From Bordetella parapertussis (GTDB lineage Bacteria > Pseudomonadota > Gammaproteobacteria > Burkholderiales > Burkholderiaceae_C), in NCBI GenBank assembly GCA_945873925.1, contig CAMCES010000012.1, positions 1 to 40,308 of the forward strand: 40,308 nucleotides of DNA, written 5' to 3'. This document shows, one piece after another, positions 21,703 through 30,613 of the stretch. Numbering within the stretch: position 1 is the stretch's first letter; each line of letters begins with the position of its first letter. The position numbers and the translations under genes were made by a program. The notes beneath the pieces were generated by a model that did not search any database, was not told the DNA's origin, and saw nothing but the letters and a program-made list of their open reading frames with translations.

Positions 21703-22956
21703 ATGTCAATCAAAAAAACCACGCTTGTTTGGATGCTTTTGAGCTGCTTTGCAATGCCGGTCCTCGCCGACACCACTGATGTCAAGACACAAACCATCGT
21801 CGAAGTGAAGAAAAAGGGCGAGCAGTGCGAAAATGACCCCAACTGTTTCAACCGCTATCACCCGGCCATCAAACCAGTCGCTCGTGCCAAACCCGGCGAC
21901 TTGATCGTGGTTCACACACGGGACGCCTTGGATTCCAAACTCAATATCAATTCCCAGCCTAAAGATGTCACGGCCATTGACACCAATTTGATTCACCCGA
22001 TGACCGGCCCCATCTACATCGAAGGCGCCAAGCGCGGCGATGTGTTGGCGATCAAACTGATTGACATCAACCCCAATGAATACGGCTACACCACGCTGAT
22101 TCCTGGCTTTGGGTTTTTGCCCGACATGTTTCCCGATCCTTATGTGGCCAACTGGAAGCTGAACCGCTATGAGGCTGTTTCTGCCCAGTTGCCCGGCGTG
22201 CGCATCCCCATGAACGGCTTCATGGGCTCGGTTGGCGTGATGCCAGGCGAAGAAGAAGTTGAAAAATGGCTGGCCCGCGAGAGCCAACTGGGTGCTGCTG
22301 GCGGTGTCGCATTGCCCCCTCAACCCATCAGTGCTCGTCCTGCTGAGATTTGCGGCCCCAATGGTTCACACAAAGACAAATGCCTGCGCACCGTGCCTCC
22401 CCGTGAAAACGGCGGCAACATGGACGTCAAGCAAATGGTTGAAGGCACCACATTGCTTTTGCCCTGCTACATCGACGGCTGCGGCTTCTTCATTGGTGAT
22501 GTGCACTACGCACAAGGCGATGGTGAAGTGGCAGGTACCGCCATTGAAATGGGTGCCGTTGTGACGGTTTCCACCGAAATCCGCAAGGGGATGGCCTCCT
22601 TGGTCAAACAACCCATGTTCGAAGGCGGCTCACAAATCAAGAAATTGGAGCCTGACAGCTTCCACGCCGTGGTTGGTTATCCCCTGAAAAAAGCGGGTGA
22701 AGTACCACCCCAGTGGGCTTACCTTGACAGCGAAAAAATCAAACCACTGACCAACTTGTCCAACGACTTGACTTTGGCTGCACGCAATTCCATGATCGCC
22801 ATGATCGACTGGTTGATGGCCACCAAAGGCTTGAGCAAAGAGCAAGCCCTGGTGGTTGCCAGCGTGGCCTGCGACTTGCGCATCAGCAACGTGGTCGACG
22901 TGCCCAACTATGCTGTGACGACCATTTGCCCGATGGAAATTTTCGGCAAGAAGTAA
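21703..22956 (+). CDS. Exported acetamidase/formamidase family protein
   Basis: A 417-aa protein with a signal peptide (KKTTLVWMLLSCFAMPVLA, cleavage after about residue 22), so it is probably periplasmic. The mature part matches the FmdA/AmdA amidase fold: HPMTGPIYIEGAKRGDVLAI, IPMNGFMGSVGVMPG, and the metal/active-site segment FFIGDVHYAQGDGEVAGTAIE. Typical FmdA proteins are cytoplasmic, so an exported form is noteworthy. Extra cysteine-bearing segments (CENDPNCF, CGPNGSHKDKCLRT, CYIDGCGF) could form disulfides and suit the periplasm. A small amide substrate is inferred. The gene is monocistronic with a strong terminator. Confidence 0.85.
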   Translation: MSIKKTTLVWMLLSCFAMPVLADTTDVKTQTIVEVKKKGEQCENDPNCFNRYHPAIKPVARAKPGDLIVVHTRDALDSKLNINSQPKDVTAIDTNLIHPMTGPIYIEGAKRGDVLAIKLIDINPNEYGYTTLIPGFGFLPDMFPDPYVANWKLNRYEAVSAQLPGVRIPMNGFMGSVGVMPGEEEVEKWLARESQLGAAGGVALPPQPISARPAEICGPNGSHKDKCLRTVPPRENGGNMDVKQMVEGTTLLLPCYIDGCGFFIGDVHYAQGDGEVAGTAIEMGAVVTVSTEIRKGMASLVKQPMFEGGSQIKKLEPDSFHAVVGYPLKKAGEVPPQWAYLDSEKIKPLTNLSNDLTLAARNSMIAMIDWLMATKGLSKEQALVVASVACDLRISNVVDVPNYAVTTICPMEIFGKK

Positions 22957-22973
22957 TTCTTTTCATCCTCACC

Positions 22974-23005
22974 AAAAAGAGCGAGTGAACCTCGCTCTTT
23001 TTTTT
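22974..23005 (+). terminator. Rho-independent terminator after the amidase gene
   Basis: AAAAAGAGCGAG and CTCGCTCTTTTT form a 12-bp stem with a 5-nt TGAAC loop, and the T tract continues to 23005. It lies 17 bp after the amidase stop. The next gene starts 13 bp after it and must have a promoter overlapping this region, or depend on readthrough. Confidence 0.88.
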
Positions 23006-23017
23006 GGAACCTTGTCA

Positions 23018-23596
23018 ATGCATAGACGCTCATTACTATCCAAACTCTCACTCGGACTGACCCTGGCAGCTTTGCCTGTCACCGTGGTCTTGGCGCATAC
23101 GCCCTATCGTTTTTGGAATGTTTTTCGCAAGCGCAATTTACAAATCATGACCTCGCTGGAAGATGAAGCCGGGGACAACACCGGCGAAGCCTGGGTCGCG
23201 GTGTTGCGTCTGAATCTGCCCTTGAGCCGTGCCATGGTGAGCCGCGCCCACCAAATGACCCGCACCGCCAGTTTGCTCAAAACAGACCAGATCAAGCTTG
23301 CGGTGTTGTCGCATGCCCATGCACAACAAATGTCCTCGGGCGCTGCGCCCTTTGCCGAATTTGCACCCATGCAGCTCGACATCTTGGTCGATGACGGTCA
23401 GCACCTGCTGGTCACTCGTCCGGATTTGCCGCTCTACCATGCGTATTTGCTCACCACGGCATTGATGGAATCAGCCAGCAGCCTCAAGTTGCTCAAGCCG
23501 GCCATCCCCCGGTTTGGCATGGCACTGCATCCTGGTGCGCTGGCGCATTACCGTGGCGAGAAATTGGAACCACCACCAGCCCCAGCCGAGCCATGA
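23018..23596 (+). CDS. Exported protein of unknown function
   Basis: A 192-aa protein from the ATG at 23018. The N-terminus MHRRSLLSKLSLGLTLAALPVTVVLAHTPYRFW is a signal peptide with Arg-Arg, likely Sec-type, cleaved near VLA-HT. The mature part has HTPYRFWNVFRKRNLQIMTS, a basic helix rich in Ala and Met (MVSRAHQMTRTASLL) and a Pro-rich C-terminus. I recognise no family. Phosphate- or ABC-binding motifs are absent. It overlaps the next exported protein gene (ATGA) and lies upstream of a HupE-like gene, so the three probably form one operon with a shared periplasmic role. No strong Shine-Dalgarno is seen. Confidence 0.7.
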   Translation: MHRRSLLSKLSLGLTLAALPVTVVLAHTPYRFWNVFRKRNLQIMTSLEDEAGDNTGEAWVAVLRLNLPLSRAMVSRAHQMTRTASLLKTDQIKLAVLSHAHAQQMSSGAAPFAEFAPMQLDILVDDGQHLLVTRPDLPLYHAYLLTTALMESASSLKLLKPAIPRFGMALHPGALAHYRGEKLEPPPAPAEP

Positions 23597-24309
23597 GATT
23601 CAAGGACTGTCTGTGTGTCTGCGCTTGGTTGCTGGGGTGTGCCTGCAGCCTGAGCGGTTGGGCGCACGACTCGATCACCACCGACACACGTCAGCGCTTC
23701 ATGTTGACATTGCAGCAAACCCAGCAAGTGCTGGCTTCGTCAAGCTCGGTGGTCGACAAAGCCAAGGCGCACTTCACCATGGCGAGCACCTTGGATGAGA
23801 TTCGCGATTTATTCAACGAAGACATTCAAAGCCATGGCGCCGTCAATGGGTTGGAGTCAAGCGTGCTGCTGGCCGAGTTGGCCCGTGGGGGGTTCACACT
23901 GCACAAGTCCACGCAAATCGGTTCGTACTTGTCTCCCTTGGAACATTACCGCAGTGCTTTGTCGCTCCATCCCAAAGCCGGGTATGCAAGCTTGGCGGCC
24001 TACCGGTTGTTCAAAAACCAGTTTTACGACAGCTTCACAGACAACCCGCTCAAGCCCTTGTCACAAACCCGCGAAGAACTCATCCAGCTGCTTGAAATAG
24101 GCGAAACCTTGCTCAAATCCAAGGACCCGATCGTCAACCAGGAAGAGGTGCAGTTCATTCAAGCCATTCACACGCTGCAAGCCATCGATCAACAAGTGCT
24201 TGCGCCTGCTGAAGGGCGTCAAAAATTCAAGCAACTGCTGACCCAGTTGCGCAACCAGTTTCCGAAAAGCCTCAAACCTCTGACACTTGAGGCCCTGAAA
24301 AACTTTTGA
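23593..24309 (+). CDS. Exported alpha-helical protein of unknown function
   Basis: A 238-aa protein whose ATG overlaps the previous stop. It has a signal peptide (CLCVCAWLLGCACSLSGWA-HD), with mature HDSITTDTRQRFMLTL. The rest is predicted mostly helical with TPR-like spacing (LEHYRSALSLHPKAGYASLAAYRLFKNQFY), and no catalytic motif stands out. It precedes the HupE/UreJ-like gene by 7 bp. A substrate-handling or assembly role for that membrane protein is a guess from position only. Confidence 0.7.
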   Translation: MRFKDCLCVCAWLLGCACSLSGWAHDSITTDTRQRFMLTLQQTQQVLASSSSVVDKAKAHFTMASTLDEIRDLFNEDIQSHGAVNGLESSVLLAELARGGFTLHKSTQIGSYLSPLEHYRSALSLHPKAGYASLAAYRLFKNQFYDSFTDNPLKPLSQTREELIQLLEIGETLLKSKDPIVNQEEVQFIQAIHTLQAIDQQVLAPAEGRQKFKQLLTQLRNQFPKSLKPLTLEALKNF

Positions 24310-24316
24310 CCAAGCC

Positions 24317-25477
24317 ATGACTACCTTTTTGCAAATGATGAATACATGGCTCCAACAAGCAACCACGGGTTTGTTGCTCATGGTGTTGTTGGTGGCAACA
24401 CCTGTGTCAGCGCACCAAACGGGCAACAGCTATCTTTCTGTGACCGAGGTCAATGGCCAACTGCGCGTCGACATTGATTTCATCGTCCGAGACCTGGACA
24501 ATTTGTTGCAAAACACGGCGCAAGCCAGCACAGACACGCCCACTTCCACGCCCACCCCTGAGCAACTGCAGGCCAAACAAGCCGCCATCACCCAGATCAT
24601 TCAGTCCTCATTGGTGGTGGATATCAACGAGCAAACACATGCCTTGGACTTCATCGATCAGTCGGTGGTGCTGCGTAACGATGGTTTGTATCTGCGGCAA
24701 AGCTTCAACGGGCCGAGCATCCCAGTGCCGGTGCGCTTTGTGGTGGTGCGCTATGGGTTTTTCAACCAAAACGACAAACTCGGTCGCGCCTTTTTCAAGC
24801 TGCGGCTGGGGCAAGAAGAAATCTCGTCGGTCTTCGATTCCAGCAAAGATACCCAGCGGGTTGCCTTGGGTGAATCCAAGCGCTGGGCTACCTTGGCTTT
24901 GTTCACGCAAGAAGGTGCCCTGCATATTTGGGGTGGTCCTGACCACCTGTTGTTTTTGTTCACCTTGCTGTTGCCGGGCCTGATGCTGCTGCACCGGGGA
25001 TCAGACACCAGCAGGGTTGGCGCCCGTGCCGCGGGATGGTTTGCCCTCAAGGTGATCACCGCATTCACCCTGGCGCACTCGGTCACTTTGCTGGCCTCGG
25101 TGATGGACTGGATCACCCTGCCATCACGATGGATCGAGTCAACCATTGCTTTGTCGATCATGCTGTCGGCCGCCTTGAATTTGCAAAAACGCATCGTCTT
25201 CAGCCATTGGAAATTGGCGCTCGTGTTTGGTCTGATTCATGGCATGGGCTTTGCCAATGGCCTGCGTGAGCTGGGTCTGTCTCACTTGTATTTCATAGAG
25301 GCCTTGGTGGCCTTCAACATTGGGGTTGAGCTGGGACAAATTGCTGCTGTGCTGGCAGTGGGTATCCCGATCGTCCTGTTGGCACGCAGTGACCAGTCCA
25401 AGGCATGGCTGACACGGTGGATTTCAGTGGCGGTTTTCCTGATCGCCTTGTTTTGGCTGATTGAGCGTTTGTTGTAA
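24317..25477 (+). CDS. HupE/UreJ-like membrane protein with N-terminal periplasmic domain
   Basis: A 386-aa protein: signal peptide to about residue 32 (TPVSA-HQ), a soluble periplasmic domain (about 33-205) with SYLSVTEVNGQLRVDIDFIVRDLDN, then about six TM helices. The membrane part has HupE_UreJ_2-family motifs: GPDHLLFLFTLLLPG, ALKVITAFTLAHSVTLLAS, FGLIHGMGFANGLRELG and AFNIGVELGQ. Relatives are linked to nickel supply for hydrogenase or urease, but this longer form is also common away from those genes and its cargo is unknown. Conserved His in GPDH, LAHS and IHGMGFA could bind metal. Confidence 0.85.
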   Translation: MTTFLQMMNTWLQQATTGLLLMVLLVATPVSAHQTGNSYLSVTEVNGQLRVDIDFIVRDLDNLLQNTAQASTDTPTSTPTPEQLQAKQAAITQIIQSSLVVDINEQTHALDFIDQSVVLRNDGLYLRQSFNGPSIPVPVRFVVVRYGFFNQNDKLGRAFFKLRLGQEEISSVFDSSKDTQRVALGESKRWATLALFTQEGALHIWGGPDHLLFLFTLLLPGLMLLHRGSDTSRVGARAAGWFALKVITAFTLAHSVTLLASVMDWITLPSRWIESTIALSIMLSAALNLQKRIVFSHWKLALVFGLIHGMGFANGLRELGLSHLYFIEALVAFNIGVELGQIAAVLAVGIPIVLLARSDQSKAWLTRWISVAVFLIALFWLIERLL

Positions 25478-25513
25478 GTGATTCAGTTGAAACCCACAAA
25501 GCGAACAAACTTT

Positions 25514-25648
25514 TCACTGTCCTCTCGCACCGACTTGAATGCCTGCGTGTTCACGCACAACTTTGGATGGCATGATGCCTTGGCCGTTGATGACACAAGC
25601 CAAACCGCGAAGGCTTTTACGGGCTTTGATCAGCTCATTAAATTCCAT
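25514..25648 (-). pseudogene. 44-codon ORF, possible nitroreductase 5' remnant
   Basis: This short minus-strand frame begins MEFNELIKARKSLRG, which strongly recalls the N-terminus of NAD(P)H nitroreductases (ELIKARRSVRGF). After residue 15 the similarity is lost, and the frame stops after 44 codons. It lies 9 bp downstream of the ZIP transporter stop. The best reading is a degraded gene end left by deletion; a real small protein cannot be excluded. Confidence 0.35.
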
Positions 25649-25657
25649 GGATATCTT

Positions 25658-26476
25658 TCAATGAATATGCATCAACTCGGTGGCAGTGGTGACCAGTGCA
25701 ATGCCAGCAAACAGCCATAGCACTTGCATGGCCGTCGCAGGTGCAGACAAGCGTTTTTGCAATTGGGGAATCAAGTCAGCCAAGGCCACATAGACGTAAC
25801 TGCTGCTGGCCACCACCAGCATGAAGGGCAACCAAGCTTGGTGCCCTTCAATCAAGAAGTGACCCAACAAGCCGCCCAGCACCGTGACGCCACCGGCCAT
25901 GCACAACTTGAGCAAGGCCCCGCGTCCTTGGCCAAAGCCGCGTTGCAACACCGCCAAGTCGCCCATGTGGTGCGGGATTTCATGCACCAGCACGGCGACC
26001 GATGCAGCCGTACCCAAACGGATGTCGGTCATGAAGGCCGCAGCGACCATAATACCGTCGCCAAATGCGTGCACGCTGTCGCCGGCCAGCACCGCCCAAC
26101 TGCCTGCAAATCCCTTGTCGGCTTCTGAGGTGTCAGCACCATGAAGCCCATGGGCGTGTGCTTCATGCGTGTGGTGATCTGCGTGGGCATGTCCATGCTC
26201 ATGGCCGTGGTGCCACAACTCGGCTTTGTCCAATAAAAAGAAAAACACCAAGCCCAGTAACAAGGTCATGAAGAGCACATGAGGCGTGATGCCTGTCTCG
26301 AAAGCTTCGGGCAACAAGTGCATGAAGGCAGTGGCTAGCAATGCACCTGCTGCCAAACTCAAGAGATGTTGGGTGAAACGCCCCAACACCGCGCGCGCCA
26401 GCAACGCAGCAAGCAAGACACTGCCCACACCGGCACTCAAGGTGCCTACGATGGTGGCCCACAAAGTGATGCTCAT
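25658..26476 (-). CDS. ZIP family metal transporter
   Basis: A 272-aa membrane protein with about eight helices. Features are the N-terminal helix ITLWATIVGTLSAGVGSVLL, a cytoplasmic histidine-rich loop (WHHGHEHGHAHADHH, about 15 His between helices 3 and 4), and the metal-site helices SVHAFGDGIMVAAAF and VLVHEIPHHMGDLAVL. It likely imports zinc or another divalent metal. The ATG at 26476 is chosen because TTAGGACAG lies upstream; an ATG at 26491 would add five residues. It follows the dienelactone hydrolase gene by about 30 bp in the same direction. Confidence 0.9.
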   Translation of the reverse strand: MSITLWATIVGTLSAGVGSVLLAALLARAVLGRFTQHLLSLAAGALLATAFMHLLPEAFETGITPHVLFMTLLLGLVFFFLLDKAELWHHGHEHGHAHADHHTHEAHAHGLHGADTSEADKGFAGSWAVLAGDSVHAFGDGIMVAAAFMTDIRLGTAASVAVLVHEIPHHMGDLAVLQRGFGQGRGALLKLCMAGGVTVLGGLLGHFLIEGHQAWLPFMLVVASSSYVYVALADLIPQLQKRLSAPATAMQVLWLFAGIALVTTATELMHIH

Positions 26477-26506
26477 CTGTCCTAACTCCATCCTGGGTGA
26501 CCCGTG

Positions 26507-27403
26507 TCAAGCCAAGCCATGCTGCTTGAACCAAGCCAACAGGCGTGACCATCCGTCCTTGGCTGCGGCTTCACGGTAGCTCGGGCGGTAGTCGGCATGA
26601 AAGGCGTGCGGCGCATCCGCGTAGACCTGAAACGCACTGGCCCGGGCGGATGGACTGCCTTGGCCCAAGGCGACTTTCATGGTGTCGATGTTGTCCACCG
26701 GTATGCCACTGTCAGCGCTGCCGTACAAGCCCAGCACCGGCGCATGCAATTTGGCGGTCAAGTCGATGGGGTGTTCAGGCGTGAGCGCTGAGGTTTGACC
26801 AAGCAAGCGACCATACCAAGCCACGCCCGCTTTCACTTTGGGTTGGTGCGCGGCATACAGCCAGGTGATCCGTCCACCCCAGCAAAAACCAGTGATGCCC
26901 AGTTTGGCAGTGTTGCCGCCGTTCTTCGCGGCCCAGGCTACACAGGCATCCAAATCGCTCATCACCTGCGCATCGGGGACCTTGGAGACCACCTCGGCGA
27001 TCAACTTGCCCATCTCGCCATAGCTGCCTGGGTCTCCCTGGCGCAACATCAACTCGGGGGCGATCGCCAAATAGCCTTGATGTGCCAAGCGGCGGGTGAT
27101 GTCAGCGATGTATTCGTGCACACCAAAAATTTCTGACACGACCAACACCACGGGCAGGTTGGTTTTGCTTGCAGGGGCGCTGCGGTAGGCCGGCATGTGA
27201 AAACCCGCCACGTCGATCATCACCTCGCCATGCAGCAAGCCTTCGCCCGAGGTTTTCACCGCGGTTTGTCCCATCACCGGCCACGCCGAGGCGGCGTAGC
27301 CCACCCCCACAGCGGTCTTGAGCCAAGTGCGTCGATCAGCGGTGCTCCATCCAGGCGTTGGGGCCAACAGGGCTTGGGCATCAGTGACGTGAATCGGGTT
27401 CAT
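26507..27403 (-). CDS. Dienelactone hydrolase family protein, probably Tat-exported
   Basis: A 298-aa alpha/beta hydrolase. The catalytic Cys lies in ITGFCWGGR (C174), with D231 (GSADSGIP) and H266 (DAPHAFHADY) completing the triad. The N-terminus DRRTWLKTAVGVGYAASAWP has a twin-arginine motif, so export is likely; relatives are often annotated as carboxymethylenebutenolidase. The natural substrate is unclear, because soluble, exported DLH family members act on varied esters. It is the first gene of the minus-strand unit with the ZIP transporter. Confidence 0.88.
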   Translation of the reverse strand: MNPIHVTDAQALLAPTPGWSTADRRTWLKTAVGVGYAASAWPVMGQTAVKTSGEGLLHGEVMIDVAGFHMPAYRSAPASKTNLPVVLVVSEIFGVHEYIADITRRLAHQGYLAIAPELMLRQGDPGSYGEMGKLIAEVVSKVPDAQVMSDLDACVAWAAKNGGNTAKLGITGFCWGGRITWLYAAHQPKVKAGVAWYGRLLGQTSALTPEHPIDLTAKLHAPVLGLYGSADSGIPVDNIDTMKVALGQGSPSARASAFQVYADAPHAFHADYRPSYREAAAKDGWSRLLAWFKQHGLA

Positions 27404-27610
27404 GCGGTCTTTCAGGGAATCAGGGTTCGAGGTCAGGCTTGAGCACTGGAATTATGCGCCCCGCCCGAGACGCACCCCCACCCGGCCCCAGGCCTGGCGA
27501 AAGGCCGCGTTGGGCAGACGTCCCGGGGAAAATGAAATAAATTGTCGTAAATTAACAAATTTGCCGATATATGTGGCCTTGGGTACGTATTTTTCAATGC
27601 AAATCGATTT

Positions 27611-27634
27611 AAAGTAATTTAAGTATTACTTTTT
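27611..27634 (+). repeat. AT-rich hairpin with short T run
   Basis: AAAGTAAT and ATTACTTT form an 8-bp inverted repeat with a TTAAGT loop, followed by two more T. It could be a weak terminator or a protein-binding palindrome. There is no upstream plus-strand gene for it to end. Confidence 0.35.
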
Positions 27635-27645
27635 ATGGATTCACC

Positions 27646-27747
27646 ATGATGTTTCAACTCACCCATTGCATTCTTTCGTTCTACCGCTTGGCCTGCCCGT
27701 GGACTCATGCATCCAGGGTGCCGCGATGGCGGTTCCTGCATCGGTGA
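27646..27747 (+). CDS. Possible 33-aa ORF
   Basis: This frame opens at ATGATG (27646) after the AT-rich hairpin and encodes a Cys/Trp/Arg-containing peptide beginning MMFQLTHCILSFYRL. A weak GGA lies upstream. No family is recognised, and chance is a fair explanation. Confidence 0.2.
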   Translation: MMFQLTHCILSFYRLACPWTHASRVPRWRFLHR

Positions 27748-27754
27748 AATGAGC

Positions 27755-30547
27755 CTAGTGGGCCTGGTCCCAATTGGCACCCATGCCGACTTCGGCGAGC
27801 AAAGGGACTTTCAAGTCAGCCACGCCCGCCATCAAGCGGGGGATTTCCACACGCAACCACTCCACCTCTGACTCAGGCACCTCGAACACCAACTCGTCGT
27901 GCACCTGCATGATCATCCGCGTGCCCCTGTGCTGCGCATCTAACACCTGCTGCACCTTGACCATGCTGAGCTTGATCAGGTCGGCCGCCGTGCCTTGCAT
28001 GGGTGCATTGATCGCGGCACGCTCGGCACCGCTGCGGCGCGGGCCATTGGGTGAATTGATCTCGGGCAAATACAAACGCCTGCCGAACACGGTTTGCACA
28101 TAGCCCTGGGCTTTGGCTTGGGCACGGGTGTCGTCCATGTACCGCTTGACACCGGCAAAGCGCTGGAAGTAGCGCTCGATGTAGTTTTTGGCCGCCGTGT
28201 TGTCGATGCCCAGCGCCTTGGCCAAACCAAAAGCGCTCATGCCATAAATCAAACCGAAGTTGATCACCTTGGCGTAACGCCTTTGCTCGCTGCTCACGGT
28301 GTCGGGGGTGAGGCCAAAAATCTCGGCAGCCGTGGCTTTGTGCACATCCAAGCCATCGTGAAAGGCTTTGAGCAGGGCTGGGTCGTCGCTGATGTGGGCC
28401 ATGATGCGCAACTCGATTTGGCTGTAGTCGGCGCTGGCAATCACGCAACCGGCAGGCGCAACAAAGGCTTCGCGCACCTTGCGTCCCTCGGGCGTGCGGA
28501 TCGGGATGTTTTGCAGATTCGGGTCATTGCTCGACAAACGCCCGGTGACCGCCACCGCTTGCGCGTAATGGGTGTGCACCCGGCCGGTACCAGGGTTGGC
28601 CAACAGCGCGAGTTTGTCGGTGTAGGTGCCTTTGAGTTTGCTCAAGGAACGGTGTTCCAAAATTTTGGCGGGCAAGGGATAGTCCTCGGCCAATTTCTCC
28701 AACACTTCTTCGTCCGTGCTGCGCGCACCGGTGGCGGTTTTCTTGATGACCGGCAGACCCAGTTTGTCGAAAAAGAGTTCACCGAGTTGTTTGGGGCTGG
28801 CCAGGTTAAAGGGTTGTCCAGCGATGACATACGCGTCTTGTTCGAGTTGCATGATGCGTTGGCCCAGGCTGTGGCTTTGCAGTGCCAAGGTCGGTGCGTC
28901 AATCAAGACACCGTTGCGCTCGATACGAAACAAGGCTTCGCTGCTTTGCATCTCGAGTTGGTAGATGAAATGGAGTTTGTCATCTGCCTGCAGCAGCGGC
29001 CACAGGCGCTGGTGCACAGCCAAGGTGAAGTCCGCATCCTCGCATGCATAGTGCGAAGCTTGCGCCAGATCCACTTGGGCGAACGAGATTTGATGCATGC
29101 CCTTGCCACACAGGTCTTCAAAGGACAAACCTTTGCGACCCAAATGACGCAAAGCCAGGCTCTCCAAGCCATGCGGTTTATGCACCTCCAGCACATAGCT
29201 TTGCAGCATGGTGTCATGCACATAGCCTTGCACCTCGATGCCATGGTTGGCCAACACATGGCGGTCGTACTTCACATGCTGTCCCAGCTTGTGTTTGCAC
29301 GGGTTTTCCAACCACGGCTTGAGCTTGGCCAGCACTTCATTCAGGGGCAATTGCGTGGGCGCATCGGCGGCGTTGTGGCCCAAGGGGATGTAAGCAGCAG
29401 CACCTGGCGAGATGCTCAGGCTGATGCCCACAATCTGCGCTTGCATCTCTGCCAGCGAGGTGGTTTCGGTGTCCAAGGCCACCAGGTCGGCAGCATCGAT
29501 TTTTTGCAACCACGCATCCAAACTCGCCCAATCCAGCACCGTGTCGTACTGCACCTCGGTGCTCACCGCAGGTGCGGGTTCATCGAACAACCCACCCACC
29601 TCGCCCGTGCCCGAATCGTTCAACAGGCCACGGGCGGCTTTGGCGGCAGGCTCAGCGCCCTCAACGCCTTCCAAGGATGACACCAAGCCCTTGAAGCCGT
29701 ATTGCTTGTAAAAATCGATCAAGCCCGAACGGTCGGGTGCTTGCATGACCAGGCTATCCAGGGCAGGCAGACCCGCGAGGTGGGCACTCAAGTCGCAATC
29801 GGTTTTCATGGTGACCAGTTGGCGGCCCGTGGGCAACCAATCAACGGCTTGGCGCAGGTTTTCACCGGCCACGCCTTTGATCTCGTGTGCATGGGCCAGC
29901 AAAGCCTCAAGGGAGCCGTATTCGGTCAGCCATTTCGCCGCGGTTTTCGGTCCCACTTTGGCCACCCCTGGCACGTTGTCCACGGTGTCGCCCACCAAGG
30001 TTTGGTAGTCGATCATGAGAGAGGGTGGCACACCAAACTCTTCGGTCACGCCAGCCACATCCCGCTTTTTTCCGTTCATGGTGTCGACGATGGTGATCTG
30101 CTCGTTGACCAATTGGCTCAGGTCTTTGTCGCCGCTGGAGACGATGACTTGCACGCCTTGTTGGGCCGCCATCTGAGCCAAGGTGGCGATCACATCGTCG
30201 GCCTCGACACCGGGCACGTCGAGCAATGGCCAGCCCATGAGGCGCACCAAGCGGTGGATCGGCTCGATTTGGCTGCGCAAATCGTCGGGCATGGCCGAGC
30301 GCGTGGCTTTGTAAGCGGGGTAAATGTCGTCGCGGAAAGTGGGGCCTTTGGCATCGAACACGCACACCGCGTGGTGCGTCGGGTATTCGCGGCGCAGGCT
30401 TTGCAGCATATTGACCATGCCACGAATCGCGCCCGTCGCCTGGCTGGCGGGGTCATTGCGATCGGCCCGCAAATCGGGCATGGCGTGAAAAGCGCGGTAC
30501 AAATAGCTGGAACCGTCAACCAGCAACAGGGTGTGTGAGTCTTGCAT
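27755..30547 (-). CDS. polA: DNA polymerase I
   Basis: A 930-aa protein with all three PolA domains. The 5'-3' exonuclease is about residues 1-290 (LLLVDGSSYLYRAFHA, DVPGVEADDVIATLA, GDKDLSQLV). The 3'-5' exonuclease is about 340-530, with an intact DxE (VALDTETTSL). The polymerase domain carries motif A SADYSQIELR, an O-helix region (RRYAKVINFGLIYGMSAFGLA) and motif C QVHDELVFEV. It fills gaps in repair and Okazaki fragment processing. The ATG at 30547 begins the canonical MQDSHTLLLVDG. It is divergent from thrB. Confidence 0.97.
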   Translation of the reverse strand: MQDSHTLLLVDGSSYLYRAFHAMPDLRADRNDPASQATGAIRGMVNMLQSLRREYPTHHAVCVFDAKGPTFRDDIYPAYKATRSAMPDDLRSQIEPIHRLVRLMGWPLLDVPGVEADDVIATLAQMAAQQGVQVIVSSGDKDLSQLVNEQITIVDTMNGKKRDVAGVTEEFGVPPSLMIDYQTLVGDTVDNVPGVAKVGPKTAAKWLTEYGSLEALLAHAHEIKGVAGENLRQAVDWLPTGRQLVTMKTDCDLSAHLAGLPALDSLVMQAPDRSGLIDFYKQYGFKGLVSSLEGVEGAEPAAKAARGLLNDSGTGEVGGLFDEPAPAVSTEVQYDTVLDWASLDAWLQKIDAADLVALDTETTSLAEMQAQIVGISLSISPGAAAYIPLGHNAADAPTQLPLNEVLAKLKPWLENPCKHKLGQHVKYDRHVLANHGIEVQGYVHDTMLQSYVLEVHKPHGLESLALRHLGRKGLSFEDLCGKGMHQISFAQVDLAQASHYACEDADFTLAVHQRLWPLLQADDKLHFIYQLEMQSSEALFRIERNGVLIDAPTLALQSHSLGQRIMQLEQDAYVIAGQPFNLASPKQLGELFFDKLGLPVIKKTATGARSTDEEVLEKLAEDYPLPAKILEHRSLSKLKGTYTDKLALLANPGTGRVHTHYAQAVAVTGRLSSNDPNLQNIPIRTPEGRKVREAFVAPAGCVIASADYSQIELRIMAHISDDPALLKAFHDGLDVHKATAAEIFGLTPDTVSSEQRRYAKVINFGLIYGMSAFGLAKALGIDNTAAKNYIERYFQRFAGVKRYMDDTRAQAKAQGYVQTVFGRRLYLPEINSPNGPRRSGAERAAINAPMQGTAADLIKLSMVKVQQVLDAQHRGTRMIMQVHDELVFEVPESEVEWLRVEIPRLMAGVADLKVPLLAEVGMGANWDQAH

Positions 30548-30613
30548 GGAAGGGATTGTGCCTACAATCTTTGCATTCATTGGCAAGCACTGTCTCCCAC
30601 CCCCTTCGATTCC

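Larger units (their letters stand above)
27404..27754. other. AT-rich intergenic region between polA 3' end and the DLH gene
   Basis: This 351-bp gap is flanked by the DLH 5' end and the polA stop. The first half (about 27420-27525) is GC-rich; 27530-27645 is markedly AT-rich. I see an AT-rich hairpin and one short ORF, listed separately, but no recognisable RNA gene. It must contain the DLH promoter. Confidence 0.5.

Noticed and set aside
22985..23017. GTG start within the terminator for the unknown exported protein
   Set aside because: It would place the start codon inside the terminator stem; the ATG at 23018 gives a clean signal peptide.
27404..27754. Possible tRNA or small structured RNA
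   Set aside because: No cloverleaf, CCA end or T-loop sequence was seen.
28094..29680. Plus-strand ORF of 528 codons
   Set aside because: Entirely antisense to polA, where all polymerase motifs are intact; no family resemblance.
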